Source: Vulgatibacter incomptus_A (GTDB taxonomy: Bacteria; Myxococcota; Myxococcia; Myxococcales; Vulgatibacteraceae). Taken from it: a stretch of DNA of 24,483 nt. A model generated the notes under the pieces. That model saw only the letters and a program-made list of their open reading frames with translations. It searched no databases and was not told the origin of the DNA. A program made the translations under genes and the position numbers. The stretch spans positions 1 through 24,483 of the forward strand of contig JBEBXK010000055.1 of the NCBI GenBank assembly GCA_040391605.1, written 5' to 3'. Below are positions 8,956 through 16,687 of this stretch, in pieces. How positions within the stretch are numbered: position 1 is the first letter of the stretch; every line of letters begins with the position of its first letter.

Positions 8956-11900
8956 ATGCTCAATCCGATCAGGCCACGAATCCTCTTCCTCCCGATCCTG
9001 GCGATCGCCTCCCTCGCCGCCGCCTGTGGCAGCGACAAGCCTCCCGTCGACTTCGGAGTGGTGGGTATCCTTTCGTTCACCGCCGCTCCGACAGAGATCC
9101 TCCCTGGCGCAGAGACCGAGCTCTCCTGGAAGGTCCAGGGTGCCAAGACCATCGAGATCTTCGGCGCGGGGGGCGTCCCGATCGAGTTGGGTGACGCTGG
9201 CGTCTCGTCGGGGAGCGTCCGTGTCGCTCCATCCGAAGAGACCAACTTCCAGTTGGTGGCCAAGGCGGGTCATGTTCAGGACGTGGCGTCCGTCCTAGTG
9301 ACCTTCAAGAGGGACGGCCCGAAGGCGTCGATCACCGCGGCGGAGACCCGCATCGCGTGGGGCGAGTCGACGACCCTGGATTGGGAGGCGAGCAACGCCA
9401 ATCGGGTCACCATCCGCTCCGGCTCCAGGGTCCACCTCGACCAGACCAACGTCTTGTCCGGCACCCTGGACGTGACGCCGGACAAGACCACCGAATACGA
9501 GATCACTGCCTTGGGCGCGGGTAAGGATAGCGCCAAGGTCATCGTCGAGGTGGCGCCGGTGATCCACTCCTTCGAGGAGGTCGATCCCAGGCGGGTCAAC
9601 CCGGGCCAGCGCATCGAGCTGAAGTGGCAGACCGAGGGGGCGGAGACCCTCTTCATCCGTAACGCCGACGGCTTCGAGCTGGAGGTCTCGCCCGGCGCTC
9701 GAAACGAGGGCACGGCCCGGGTGACCGTGGGCTCGGACGGCCTCTTCACCCTCACCGCGGCCCGCGCCGGAACCGAGGAGTCTCGGGATCTCCAGATCGG
9801 CGTGCGGGGCCCGCCGACGGTCACGACCTTCGAGATCAGCCCCGCCGCCGTCACCGCCTCCCCCGAGGCGCCCGTCACGGTCAGCCTGCATTGGGTCGCC
9901 GTCGACGCAAACAAGATCCAGATCGTCGCCGATCCACCCCAGACCATCAACATGTTCCAGAAGGATCTCGTCGAGGACACCATCGAGCTCGACATCGTCG
10001 GCGAGACCACCTTCACCCTCACGGCCTCTAGTTCCCTGGGCGAGGCCGTCGAGGTGGCTACGGTGCGGAACATTCCGCTGCCGGTGATCGACTCGTTCCG
10101 GGCGCTGCCGTCGCGGGTCGGCGTCAACGAGGCGGTGCAGCTCGGCTGGGAGACCACCGGCGCTACCTCCATTCGGCTGGAAAAGGACGGCAGCGAGCTC
10201 GCGGTCGAGGCCTCCCTGGTCGACGGCCAATTCGAGGATCGCATCACCGCCGACACGGATTATCGCCTGGTGGTCGTCAACGAGATCGGCGTCGAGGTCG
10301 AAGCAGAGATCAGCGTCACGGTGGGCGCCCCCATCATCGAGTCTTTCGAGATCGCCCAGGCCAAGGCCATCCCCGGCCAGACCCTCGGCTTCTCCTGGGT
10401 CAACCAGGGCGGCACCTCCCTGGTCCTCAAGGATCCCAGCGGCGCGTCGATCCCGGGCTGCTCCACCGACTCCCCTCTCCTGGTGGCCGCCGACAGCTGC
10501 ACCGTCGCCGCGCCCACCATCCTCGGCGTCGCCACCTACCAGCTCGAGGTGAGCAACGGGGTCGGCGCGAAGACCACCCGCTCGATCAGCCTCCCCGTCA
10601 CCGACGGTCCCTGGATCACCTCCTTTACCCATAGCCCCGAGCTGGTCTCTGCGGGACAGACGGCCACCCTCTCCTGGACGGTGGAGAACGACAGCCAGAA
10701 CCGGCAGCCGACCCTGGCGCTGGTCGACGGGAGCGGGACCCCCATCTCGGTGGTGGGCAAGAATCCGAACCGTGGCTCGGTCAACGTCATCGTGGGTGCT
10801 GCCGGCCTGCGCAGCTACACCCTCACCGCGTCGACCCCCGACACTCCGCCAGCCACCGCCACCACCACGGTGGAGTCCCTCGCCCTGGCGCAGATCGATC
10901 TCCAGGTGACGCCCACCCTCCTCGATCCTTCGGAGTCGACCACTGCCAGCCTGAGCTGGACGTCCACCGGTGGCACCCAGCTCGAGCTCTTCCTCCTGAA
11001 CGCCGACGGCAGCCAGCCGGCCATGGCCTTCTACGTAACCACGAACCTGGAGCGGGTGAGGGCGGACTCCACCACCGTCTCTCCTCCGATGCGCTCGCCG
11101 GTGGTCTATCGGGCACGGGTCCGAAACGCGCTTGGCGACTACACCACCCGTGATGCGACCATCCAGGTCGCCGTGCCTGCGATCCAGTCTTTCACCACCT
11201 CGGCGAGCAACGCCCCCGTCGGTGGCACCGTCACCCTGAGTTGGATCACGTCGGGGGGCGTCGTCTCGATCGACGAGATCCTGGATGTCTCCACGTCGGA
11301 GCCCTTCGCCGATATCTCCGCCCTGCCGAACCAGACGATCGCGATGACGCAATGCAACTCGGCGCTTCCCAGCCCTGCGGCGGATCCCGACGAGGGCTGC
11401 AAGAACTTCAGCTTCCCCGCGGGCTTCACCTTCCCTTACGACGGCTCCAACTTCACCTCGGCCCGGGGCTTCGTGAATGGCTTCCTCAGCTTCGATACCC
11501 TGAGCGCGATGTCCTCGGCGGCGCATCCGAGCTCGCCCTCGCTCCCCAACTCGACCGCCTGGAAGTTCGTACACCTCGCCCCCCTCTGGGCGAACCTCAA
11601 GCTCTCCGCGCTCCCTGGCTCCGGCGTCTCCTACGCCCTCGACACCGATCCGCTTTGGGGTGACGTCCTTCACATCCAATGGAGGCAGATGATCCCCGTC
11701 CCCACGTCGGGCAACCAGGGCCCCTTCAACTTCGGCGTCTCGCTCTACGAGGGGGGAACCTACGACGTGCGCTACGGCAACATGACCGCGGACACCACGA
11801 TCACGAGCGCCTTCCGCGGCTGGCAGAGCATGGCGGGAGGGCAGCCGTCCACCAACCTGGCCAGCCTCGTCACCGCCGCCCAAGGCGGCGCGAGCAACCG

Positions 11901-12036
11901 CTCCTTCCGGCGGGTGGTGAACGCTCCATCCACTGGCTCGGTCACGATGAACGTACGGACCTCCAAGAACTACACCCTCAAGGTGACCTCGCCCGCCGGC
12001 GCCGCCCAGCAGACGGTCCGGGTCAACGTGCCCTGA
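8956..12036 (+). CDS. Large Ig-repeat lipoprotein with NIDO-like domain, paralogue 3 of 4
   Basis: The protein has 1026 residues. The signal peptide (MLNPIRPRILFLPILAIASL) runs into LAAAC with Cys24 as the lipidation site and Gly at +2. Its ribosome site is weak: only AAGG at 8945-8948 is visible. Nine Ig-like repeats align one-to-one with those of the neighbours. Ig4 has the VTASPEAPVTVSLHW signature, Ig6 the Cys pair C502/C515, and Ig7 ends in SYTLTAS. Ig9 is split into 741-789 and 991-1026. The intervening NIDO-like domain (790-989) contains DEGCKNFSFPAGFTFPYDG, FVNGFLSFDTLS, VHLAPLWANL, LHIQWRQM and FNFGVSLYEGGTYDVRYG, a particularly clear match to the NIDO pattern. It shares the sequence ALPGSG, the DP-WG turn and RGWQ with paralogue 2. 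A strong hairpin lies 14 bases after the stop. The function is unknown beyond a surface-exposed repeat lipoprotein. Confidence 0.88.
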   Translation: MLNPIRPRILFLPILAIASLAAACGSDKPPVDFGVVGILSFTAAPTEILPGAETELSWKVQGAKTIEIFGAGGVPIELGDAGVSSGSVRVAPSEETNFQLVAKAGHVQDVASVLVTFKRDGPKASITAAETRIAWGESTTLDWEASNANRVTIRSGSRVHLDQTNVLSGTLDVTPDKTTEYEITALGAGKDSAKVIVEVAPVIHSFEEVDPRRVNPGQRIELKWQTEGAETLFIRNADGFELEVSPGARNEGTARVTVGSDGLFTLTAARAGTEESRDLQIGVRGPPTVTTFEISPAAVTASPEAPVTVSLHWVAVDANKIQIVADPPQTINMFQKDLVEDTIELDIVGETTFTLTASSSLGEAVEVATVRNIPLPVIDSFRALPSRVGVNEAVQLGWETTGATSIRLEKDGSELAVEASLVDGQFEDRITADTDYRLVVVNEIGVEVEAEISVTVGAPIIESFEIAQAKAIPGQTLGFSWVNQGGTSLVLKDPSGASIPGCSTDSPLLVAADSCTVAAPTILGVATYQLEVSNGVGAKTTRSISLPVTDGPWITSFTHSPELVSAGQTATLSWTVENDSQNRQPTLALVDGSGTPISVVGKNPNRGSVNVIVGAAGLRSYTLTASTPDTPPATATTTVESLALAQIDLQVTPTLLDPSESTTASLSWTSTGGTQLELFLLNADGSQPAMAFYVTTNLERVRADSTTVSPPMRSPVVYRARVRNALGDYTTRDATIQVAVPAIQSFTTSASNAPVGGTVTLSWITSGGVVSIDEILDVSTSEPFADISALPNQTIAMTQCNSALPSPAADPDEGCKNFSFPAGFTFPYDGSNFTSARGFVNGFLSFDTLSAMSSAAHPSSPSLPNSTAWKFVHLAPLWANLKLSALPGSGVSYALDTDPLWGDVLHIQWRQMIPVPTSGNQGPFNFGVSLYEGGTYDVRYGNMTADTTITSAFRGWQSMAGGQPSTNLASLVTAAQGGASNRSFRRVVNAPSTGSVTMNVRTSKNYTLKVTSPAGAAQQTVRVNVP

Positions 12037-12050
12037 TACGGCCTTCCATC

Positions 12051-12088
12051 GTGAGCGCAGCCACCTATTTCGTTGGGGCTGCGCTCAC
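12051..12088 (+). terminator. Perfect 12-bp inverted repeat after paralogue 3, terminator-like
   Basis: Bases 12051-12062 (GTGAGCGCAGCC) and 12077-12088 are exact reverse complements separated by a 14-base loop. The stem begins 14 bases after the stop codon at 12036. No T-run follows it, so it is not a textbook intrinsic terminator. It may act with Rho, protect the transcript 3' end, or be a protein-binding site. Confidence 0.5.
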
Positions 12089-12189
12089 GTCGCTGCCATG
12101 ACCTCCGGATGGCGGTTTCGCTGGCCGATACCGCTATCCTGCTGGTAGATTGGCCTCCAAGTGTCGGAACGCCATCTTCGGCTCACTTT

Positions 12190-12195
12190 GGAGGG
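12190..12195 (+). promoter_or_regulatory. Shine-Dalgarno site fixing the start of lipoprotein paralogue 4
   Basis: GGAGGG ends six bases before the ATG at 12202. The frame is open 43 codons further upstream, but the lipoprotein signal peptide starts at 12202, so the upstream extension is discarded. Confidence 0.75.
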
Positions 12196-12201
12196 TTTCA
12201 A

Positions 12202-15200
12202 ATGCGACATTCGAAGTCATTGCTGCTTCTCCCGGCCTTTTTTGCGGGGCTCCTCGCCGGCTGCGCCTCCGATGATCCCGAGGGTCCCGGCAAGGGAGAC
12301 GGCGAGAAGGTGACGATCGTCTCCTTCACCGTGGACCCTTCCTCCATCGAGGCAGGCGACGAAGTAGTCCTGCGTTGGGAGACCCGCGGCGCCATATCGG
12401 TGACGATCACCGACGATCACGGCGGCGCCGTCGCCATCGGTGACGACCTCAGCGGCACCCGCAGCCTGCGCCCCGCCCTCACCACCACCTATACCCTCAC
12501 GGCCAAGGGCAAGAGCGGTGAGGCGAGCCGGAACGCGACCGTAGAAGTCGAGGTCGGCGACGCGCCGCAGATCACCTTCCAGGCGGCGGATCCCCGGATC
12601 GACATCGGCGGCGAGACCACCCTGAGCTGGACCACCACCGACGCCACGAGGATCGTCCTCTCGGCAGGCGCGGAGGTGATCCTCGAGTCGGACGATCAGC
12701 TCTCCGGCGAGCTGAAGGTCTCGCCCATCGAGCTCACGATCTACGAGCTCGAGGCCATCGGCCCAGGCGGCCAGGTCAGCGCCTCCGCCCAGGTCGAGGT
12801 CGCGCCGCGGATCGACTCCTTCGCACATGGCGCCACCGCGCCCGTGGCCAAGGGAGGGGACGTCGTCTTGAGCTGGGAGACCGCCGGCGCCGAGACCCTC
12901 GTCCTCTCCAACCTCGACGGCTTCGAGAGCACCATCGAAGCCGCGGATCGCGACGCCGGCTCACTCACCGCCCCCGCCGGAGACTCCGGGACCTTCCGCC
13001 TCGTCGCCACCCGCGGCGGGATCGAGGTGAGCATGGAAGCGAAGGTCAGCCTCCTCGACGCCCCGACGATCCGCGCCTTCGAGGTCTCACCCACCGCCGT
13101 CACCGCCTCAGCCGAGGCGCCGGCGACCGTCACCATCTCCTGGGAGGTCGACGGCGCGGAGACCCTCAGCCTCACCGCCACCCCGGGCGGCGACATCGAC
13201 ATCTCTACCAAGTCGCGCGAGTCCGGCTCGATCCAATTCACGGTGGACGCCACCACCTCCTTCGAGCTGCGGGCCCAGAACGGCGCAGGCAGCGACGTCG
13301 GCAGCGCCACCGTCCAGGCTGTCCTGGCCCCGACCGTCGACACCTTCACCTCGGCCGAGCCCTTCGTCGGCGCAGGCGATCCCCTCGAGCTCGCCTGGAC
13401 CACCTCTCATGCGGCCTCGGTGCGGATCGAGCTCGCTGGCGTCGACATCAGCGACGAGCCTCTCCCGCCCAACGGCAGCCTCAGCCACCCGATCGACGCC
13501 AAGGCCGTCTTCACCCTCACGGCGGTGAACGAGGCCGGAGCCGAGGCAGCCCGCCTCCTGGTGGTGGACGTCAGCTCCCCCGCCATCGACTCCTTCACCT
13601 CCGACGCAGAGCAGCTCCCGCCCGGCGCTACCGTCACCTTCTCCTGGACGACCCGAGGCGCCACCTCGGTGCAGCTCCTGGACGACGACGGCGCCGCGGC
13701 CTGCGAGGCCGCCACCCCCGCCGAGCGATCGGCAGGGAGCTGTGAGGTCGTCGTCCCTTCCGCGGGCGGTGTCTTCACCTACGAGCTCCAGGCGATCAAC
13801 GGCTCGGGGATCACCTCCGAGGCCCTCGAGATCATCGCCTCCGCCGGCCCCCGCATCGTCAGCTTCGAGGCCGCCCCCTCCGTGATCGCCCCTGGCGGGA
13901 GCGTCACCTTGAGCTGGATCACCACCCCCGACGCCGCCTCCGAGGCGGGTGTCCTCGAGCTCATCGACGATCAGGGGGGCCCCGCTTACGATCTGGGCGC
14001 CGCCGATCCCCTCGACGGCTCCGTGACCCTCGTCCTCGACGACGAGGGCAGCTACGTCTTCACCCTCACCGCCTCCACCGCCATGGGGAGCGTCTCCAAC
14101 TCCGTCACCGTAGACGTCGTCGAGTCCCCCACCGTGGAGGTCTTCGAGGCGACGCCCGCCGCATATCAGCCAGGCGATCCCTCCGGCGTCGCGCTGAGCT
14201 GGGAGACCACCCACGCCACCACCGTCTCGATCTTCCAGCTCGACGCCATGGGCAACCCGATGGGTGCCGCCGCCTTCACCAGCGCTGATCCCTCCGTGGT
14301 CGCCCAGGGCAGCTACGCCGTCTTCCCGGCCGCCGAGACCAGCTATCGGGTGGTTGCGACGAACGCCGCCGGAGTCACCGCCGAGGCAGACGTCACTGTC
14401 TCCGTCCTCTCCGGGATCTTCTCCTTCGACGCCTCGGACCTCTTCGTGACCGCCGGAAGCACCGTCACCCTCTCATGGTCCACCGCCGGCGGGACGGTCG
14501 CCCTCTCCCCCATGCTCGAGCTACCCTCGGCAGCTGCGCCCCTCATCGACATCTCCTCCACATCTTCGCCGATCGATATGCAGGACTGCGCAACAGGCTA
14601 TCCATTCGACGAAGGATGCATCGGTCTGAGCTTTACAAATGGTTTCACTTTCCCGTTCGAAGGGACGGATCATACCGGCGTTCGCGCATTCGTAAACGGC
14701 TTCGCGAGCTTCGATCTCGGGGTCTTTCCTGGGATGACCTACGACAGGTTTGAGCTCCCTGATCTCGCATCTTCCTTCGTTCACATCGCACCATACTGGA
14801 GCGACCTCTTTTATCATCCGACAATCTCGGCGGCCTCGGGGCTCTACTTCGAGCAGCGTTCGAGCGCCGATGGAGAGCAGGCGATCCTCCTGTGGAAGGA
14901 AGTAGTGGACGCTGAGATGGAATACTACGGACTCTACTCCGACATGAACTTCGAGCTCGTGATGTGGGACTCGGGATCGTTTGAGTTTCGATACGGAATC
15001 ATGTTGGCCGATCCCTGGTACGATCTTCAACCATATGCCGATGGTCTCGATGCGACAATCGGCTACCAGAACACCACGGGAACCGCGGGTCATATGCTGA
15101 ATCCAGGCCAGAGCGAGGTCGCCGGCGGACTCAGCAATCGGTCGTGGCGAGTGGAGCGGAACGCACCGGCCGATGGAAGCATCGACGTCGTCGTACGTCA

Positions 15201-15279
15201 GACCACCACCTACGAGATCTGCGTCACCGCGGCTGGCGGCCAGAGTTTCTGCAACCAGCTCACCGTGACGGTCAACTAG
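12202..15279 (+). CDS. Large Ig-repeat lipoprotein with NIDO-like domain, paralogue 4 of 4
   Basis: The protein has 1025 residues. A signal peptide (MRHSKSLLLLPAFFAGLLAG) precedes a canonical lipobox LAGC with Cys21, Ala at +2 and Ser at +3. Ig repeats 1-8 span about 38-735. Ig4 shows VTASAEAPATVTISW and Ig6 the Cys pair C501/C514. Ig9 is split (737-785 and 987-1025). The NIDO-like domain (786-986) has DEGCIGLSFTNGFTFPFEG, FVNGFASFD, VHIAPYWSDL and NFELVMWDSGSFEFRYG. It is the long subtype of paralogue 1: it shares the DP(T)I-type loop, a tract ending in ATIGYQNTTG, GGLSNRSWR and the C-terminal Cys pair (C1007, C1017). Base composition drops sharply where the NIDO-like part begins (about 14557), although the first 785 codons resemble the other paralogues. 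The next gene starts 64 bases downstream with its own ribosome site, so co-transcription is likely. Confidence 0.88.
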   Translation: MRHSKSLLLLPAFFAGLLAGCASDDPEGPGKGDGEKVTIVSFTVDPSSIEAGDEVVLRWETRGAISVTITDDHGGAVAIGDDLSGTRSLRPALTTTYTLTAKGKSGEASRNATVEVEVGDAPQITFQAADPRIDIGGETTLSWTTTDATRIVLSAGAEVILESDDQLSGELKVSPIELTIYELEAIGPGGQVSASAQVEVAPRIDSFAHGATAPVAKGGDVVLSWETAGAETLVLSNLDGFESTIEAADRDAGSLTAPAGDSGTFRLVATRGGIEVSMEAKVSLLDAPTIRAFEVSPTAVTASAEAPATVTISWEVDGAETLSLTATPGGDIDISTKSRESGSIQFTVDATTSFELRAQNGAGSDVGSATVQAVLAPTVDTFTSAEPFVGAGDPLELAWTTSHAASVRIELAGVDISDEPLPPNGSLSHPIDAKAVFTLTAVNEAGAEAARLLVVDVSSPAIDSFTSDAEQLPPGATVTFSWTTRGATSVQLLDDDGAAACEAATPAERSAGSCEVVVPSAGGVFTYELQAINGSGITSEALEIIASAGPRIVSFEAAPSVIAPGGSVTLSWITTPDAASEAGVLELIDDQGGPAYDLGAADPLDGSVTLVLDDEGSYVFTLTASTAMGSVSNSVTVDVVESPTVEVFEATPAAYQPGDPSGVALSWETTHATTVSIFQLDAMGNPMGAAAFTSADPSVVAQGSYAVFPAAETSYRVVATNAAGVTAEADVTVSVLSGIFSFDASDLFVTAGSTVTLSWSTAGGTVALSPMLELPSAAAPLIDISSTSSPIDMQDCATGYPFDEGCIGLSFTNGFTFPFEGTDHTGVRAFVNGFASFDLGVFPGMTYDRFELPDLASSFVHIAPYWSDLFYHPTISAASGLYFEQRSSADGEQAILLWKEVVDAEMEYYGLYSDMNFELVMWDSGSFEFRYGIMLADPWYDLQPYADGLDATIGYQNTTGTAGHMLNPGQSEVAGGLSNRSWRVERNAPADGSIDVVVRQTTTYEICVTAAGGQSFCNQLTVTVN

Positions 15280-15343
15280 ACAAGCATCCGCAAGCCATCC
15301 GTCTGAACAACAACAGAACTACCGAGCCATACGGAGAAGATTG

Positions 15344-16609
15344 ATGAAGCTCTTTCGTAAGACCACTTCGCTTCTGCTCGCATCCGTCCCGCTTCTCATG
15401 GGCAGCACTGCCGCCGCTCAGCAACTTCCTGCACTCCCAGGGTATCCGATGGCGGTTTCTCGCTGCGGGTCTCAACTCGAACCGGTAGTGACCAATGACT
15501 GCATCAACGGTGGTTACCGATCTTTCTTTACTGAGTCGGGTGGTTCTACTGGAGGATACGACATCTGGAGCCATTCCATGGCTGCCGGAGTAGTACATCG
15601 CCGAAGCAGCACTCTGGAGTCCATGCACCCAGCCGCCGATCAGGCTGTTGTCTGGGCCGACTCCAGTTCCAGCCAGTCAAGCATCATTCGTGAGTTTGAT
15701 GACTTCGTCATCGCCGCTGGCAATTTTCCCGACGTGGTGAGCCTTGGTTGCTGCAAAACCATCATTGTGTGGCAGGTCAGGAATCCAAGTGGCGACTTCG
15801 ACATTGCCCTTCGTGTAATTAGCGACGGTGCTCAGTCTACGACCTTCCTCACACAAACCGCCTCCCGCGATGAAACCAAGCCGGTCATCTCAGTCTCTGA
15901 GGATTCTGTCTACGTCGCCTGGCAAGGAGTCGATCATCCCTCTCCCGTAGATCCAGATCCAAGCAGTTCGGTCGAATACGCCGAGTTGGACTTTCACGGC
16001 AACATCCTGAATTCCGGGATTTTGCCATCCAACAGCCGGATGTCCAATCCCGCCATCGGCGGCACAGTCGTCTGCTACGAGGCGTGGGTCTACCCAAGCA
16101 TGAAGCGCATCGCATGTAGAGATCTTGAAGTTGCGGCCTCCCTCTCGGATCCAGACGAGGCAAACTTCACGCTAACTATGGATCCCAGGAGAATCCGACC
16201 CATTAGGCCTCGCGCCATTAGGCCTCGCGTCGGCAGCAACGGGCGCCATGTGCTTTTCATGGCAAAGAATAACGTAAGCAACAAGACGGATCCGGCAGAG
16301 CCCAGCGTTAAGAGCCTCATGCTGTTCGATCGCTCAACAGAGCTTCTTTACGTAGTTGAGAATGAATTCGGAAACGGGATTGGTGACTGCCTTCTTTTCC
16401 CGTCGTCATGCAATCCGCTCGACCCAAGCTACCTTTTCGACGACGACTCAGACGCATTCAATACCAGATACGACATTGAGTCGAACATGATTATCTACAG
16501 CAACGAGAACTCAGAGACTGCGAAGTCCTGCATACTTTCAGGGCAGTATCCTGCGGACTACCGCGACGTAGACATTTTCTATTATCAGTTCGACGAGAGC
16601 GCTCTGTAG
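15344..16609 (+). CDS. Secreted protein, probable beta-propeller
   Basis: The protein has 421 residues. The start is ATG 15344 with GGAG at 15333-15336; a TTG directly before it (15341) is a less likely start. A Sec signal peptide (MKLFRKTTSLLLASVPLLMG) is followed by STAAAQQ, with likely signal peptidase I cleavage after Ala25; there is no lipobox. The mature part repeats short strands of the kind seen in TolB/PD40 propeller blades: AVVWAD (101-106), KTIIVWQ (138-144), DSVYVAWQG (187-195), VVCYEAWV (242-249), RHVLFMAKNN (301-310) and NMIIYSNEN (381-389). DI turns occur at GGYDIW, DFDIAL and DVDIFYY. Nine Cys in the mature region suggest disulfides, and the acidic DPDPSS and DDDSDAF loops might bind calcium. 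I do not recognise a named family, so the fold is inference. Codon usage is less GC-biased than in the neighbours. Its position 64 bases after paralogue 4 suggests a partner or ligand of the lipoproteins. Confidence 0.75.
   Translation: MKLFRKTTSLLLASVPLLMGSTAAAQQLPALPGYPMAVSRCGSQLEPVVTNDCINGGYRSFFTESGGSTGGYDIWSHSMAAGVVHRRSSTLESMHPAADQAVVWADSSSSQSSIIREFDDFVIAAGNFPDVVSLGCCKTIIVWQVRNPSGDFDIALRVISDGAQSTTFLTQTASRDETKPVISVSEDSVYVAWQGVDHPSPVDPDPSSSVEYAELDFHGNILNSGILPSNSRMSNPAIGGTVVCYEAWVYPSMKRIACRDLEVAASLSDPDEANFTLTMDPRRIRPIRPRAIRPRVGSNGRHVLFMAKNNVSNKTDPAEPSVKSLMLFDRSTELLYVVENEFGNGIGDCLLFPSSCNPLDPSYLFDDDSDAFNTRYDIESNMIIYSNENSETAKSCILSGQYPADYRDVDIFYYQFDESAL
16200..16229 (+). repeat. 15-bp exact tandem duplication inside the propeller gene
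   Basis: CCATTAGGCCTCGCG occurs twice in a row (16200-16214, 16215-16229). It keeps the frame and produces the basic peptide RPIRPRAIRPRV (about residues 285-295 and just before). It looks like a recent slippage or duplication event. Confidence 0.9.
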
Positions 16610-16641
16610 TAGGTGATGATCAGCGACCGCCAGGCAAACGA

Positions 16642-16664
16642 CCTCGCTCCTCGATGGAGCGGGG
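16642..16664. terminator. Hairpin between convergent genes, possible bidirectional terminator
   Basis: CCTCGCTCC (16642-16650) pairs with GGAGCGGGG (16656-16664) through eight Watson-Crick pairs and one G-T pair around a five-base TCGAT loop. It lies between the stop of the propeller gene (16609) and the stop of the minus-strand transferase (16688). No T-run is visible on either side, so the terminator role is inferred from position. Confidence 0.45.
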
Positions 16665-16687
16665 GCTAGCGCCTTCGAATGCGATCA

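Noticed and set aside
4040..11883. Long open frames of about 750-860 codons on the minus strand, antisense to the lipoprotein genes
   Set aside because: They mirror the codon pattern of the GC-rich plus-strand genes, are rich in Gly, Glu, Asp and Arg, and have no domain, signal peptide or ribosome site. The plus-strand frames have clear repeats, signals and conserved paralogy.
12073..12201. In-frame upstream extension of paralogue 4
   Set aside because: It begins inside the inverted repeat at 12051-12088 and would place 43 unrelated residues before the lipoprotein signal peptide.
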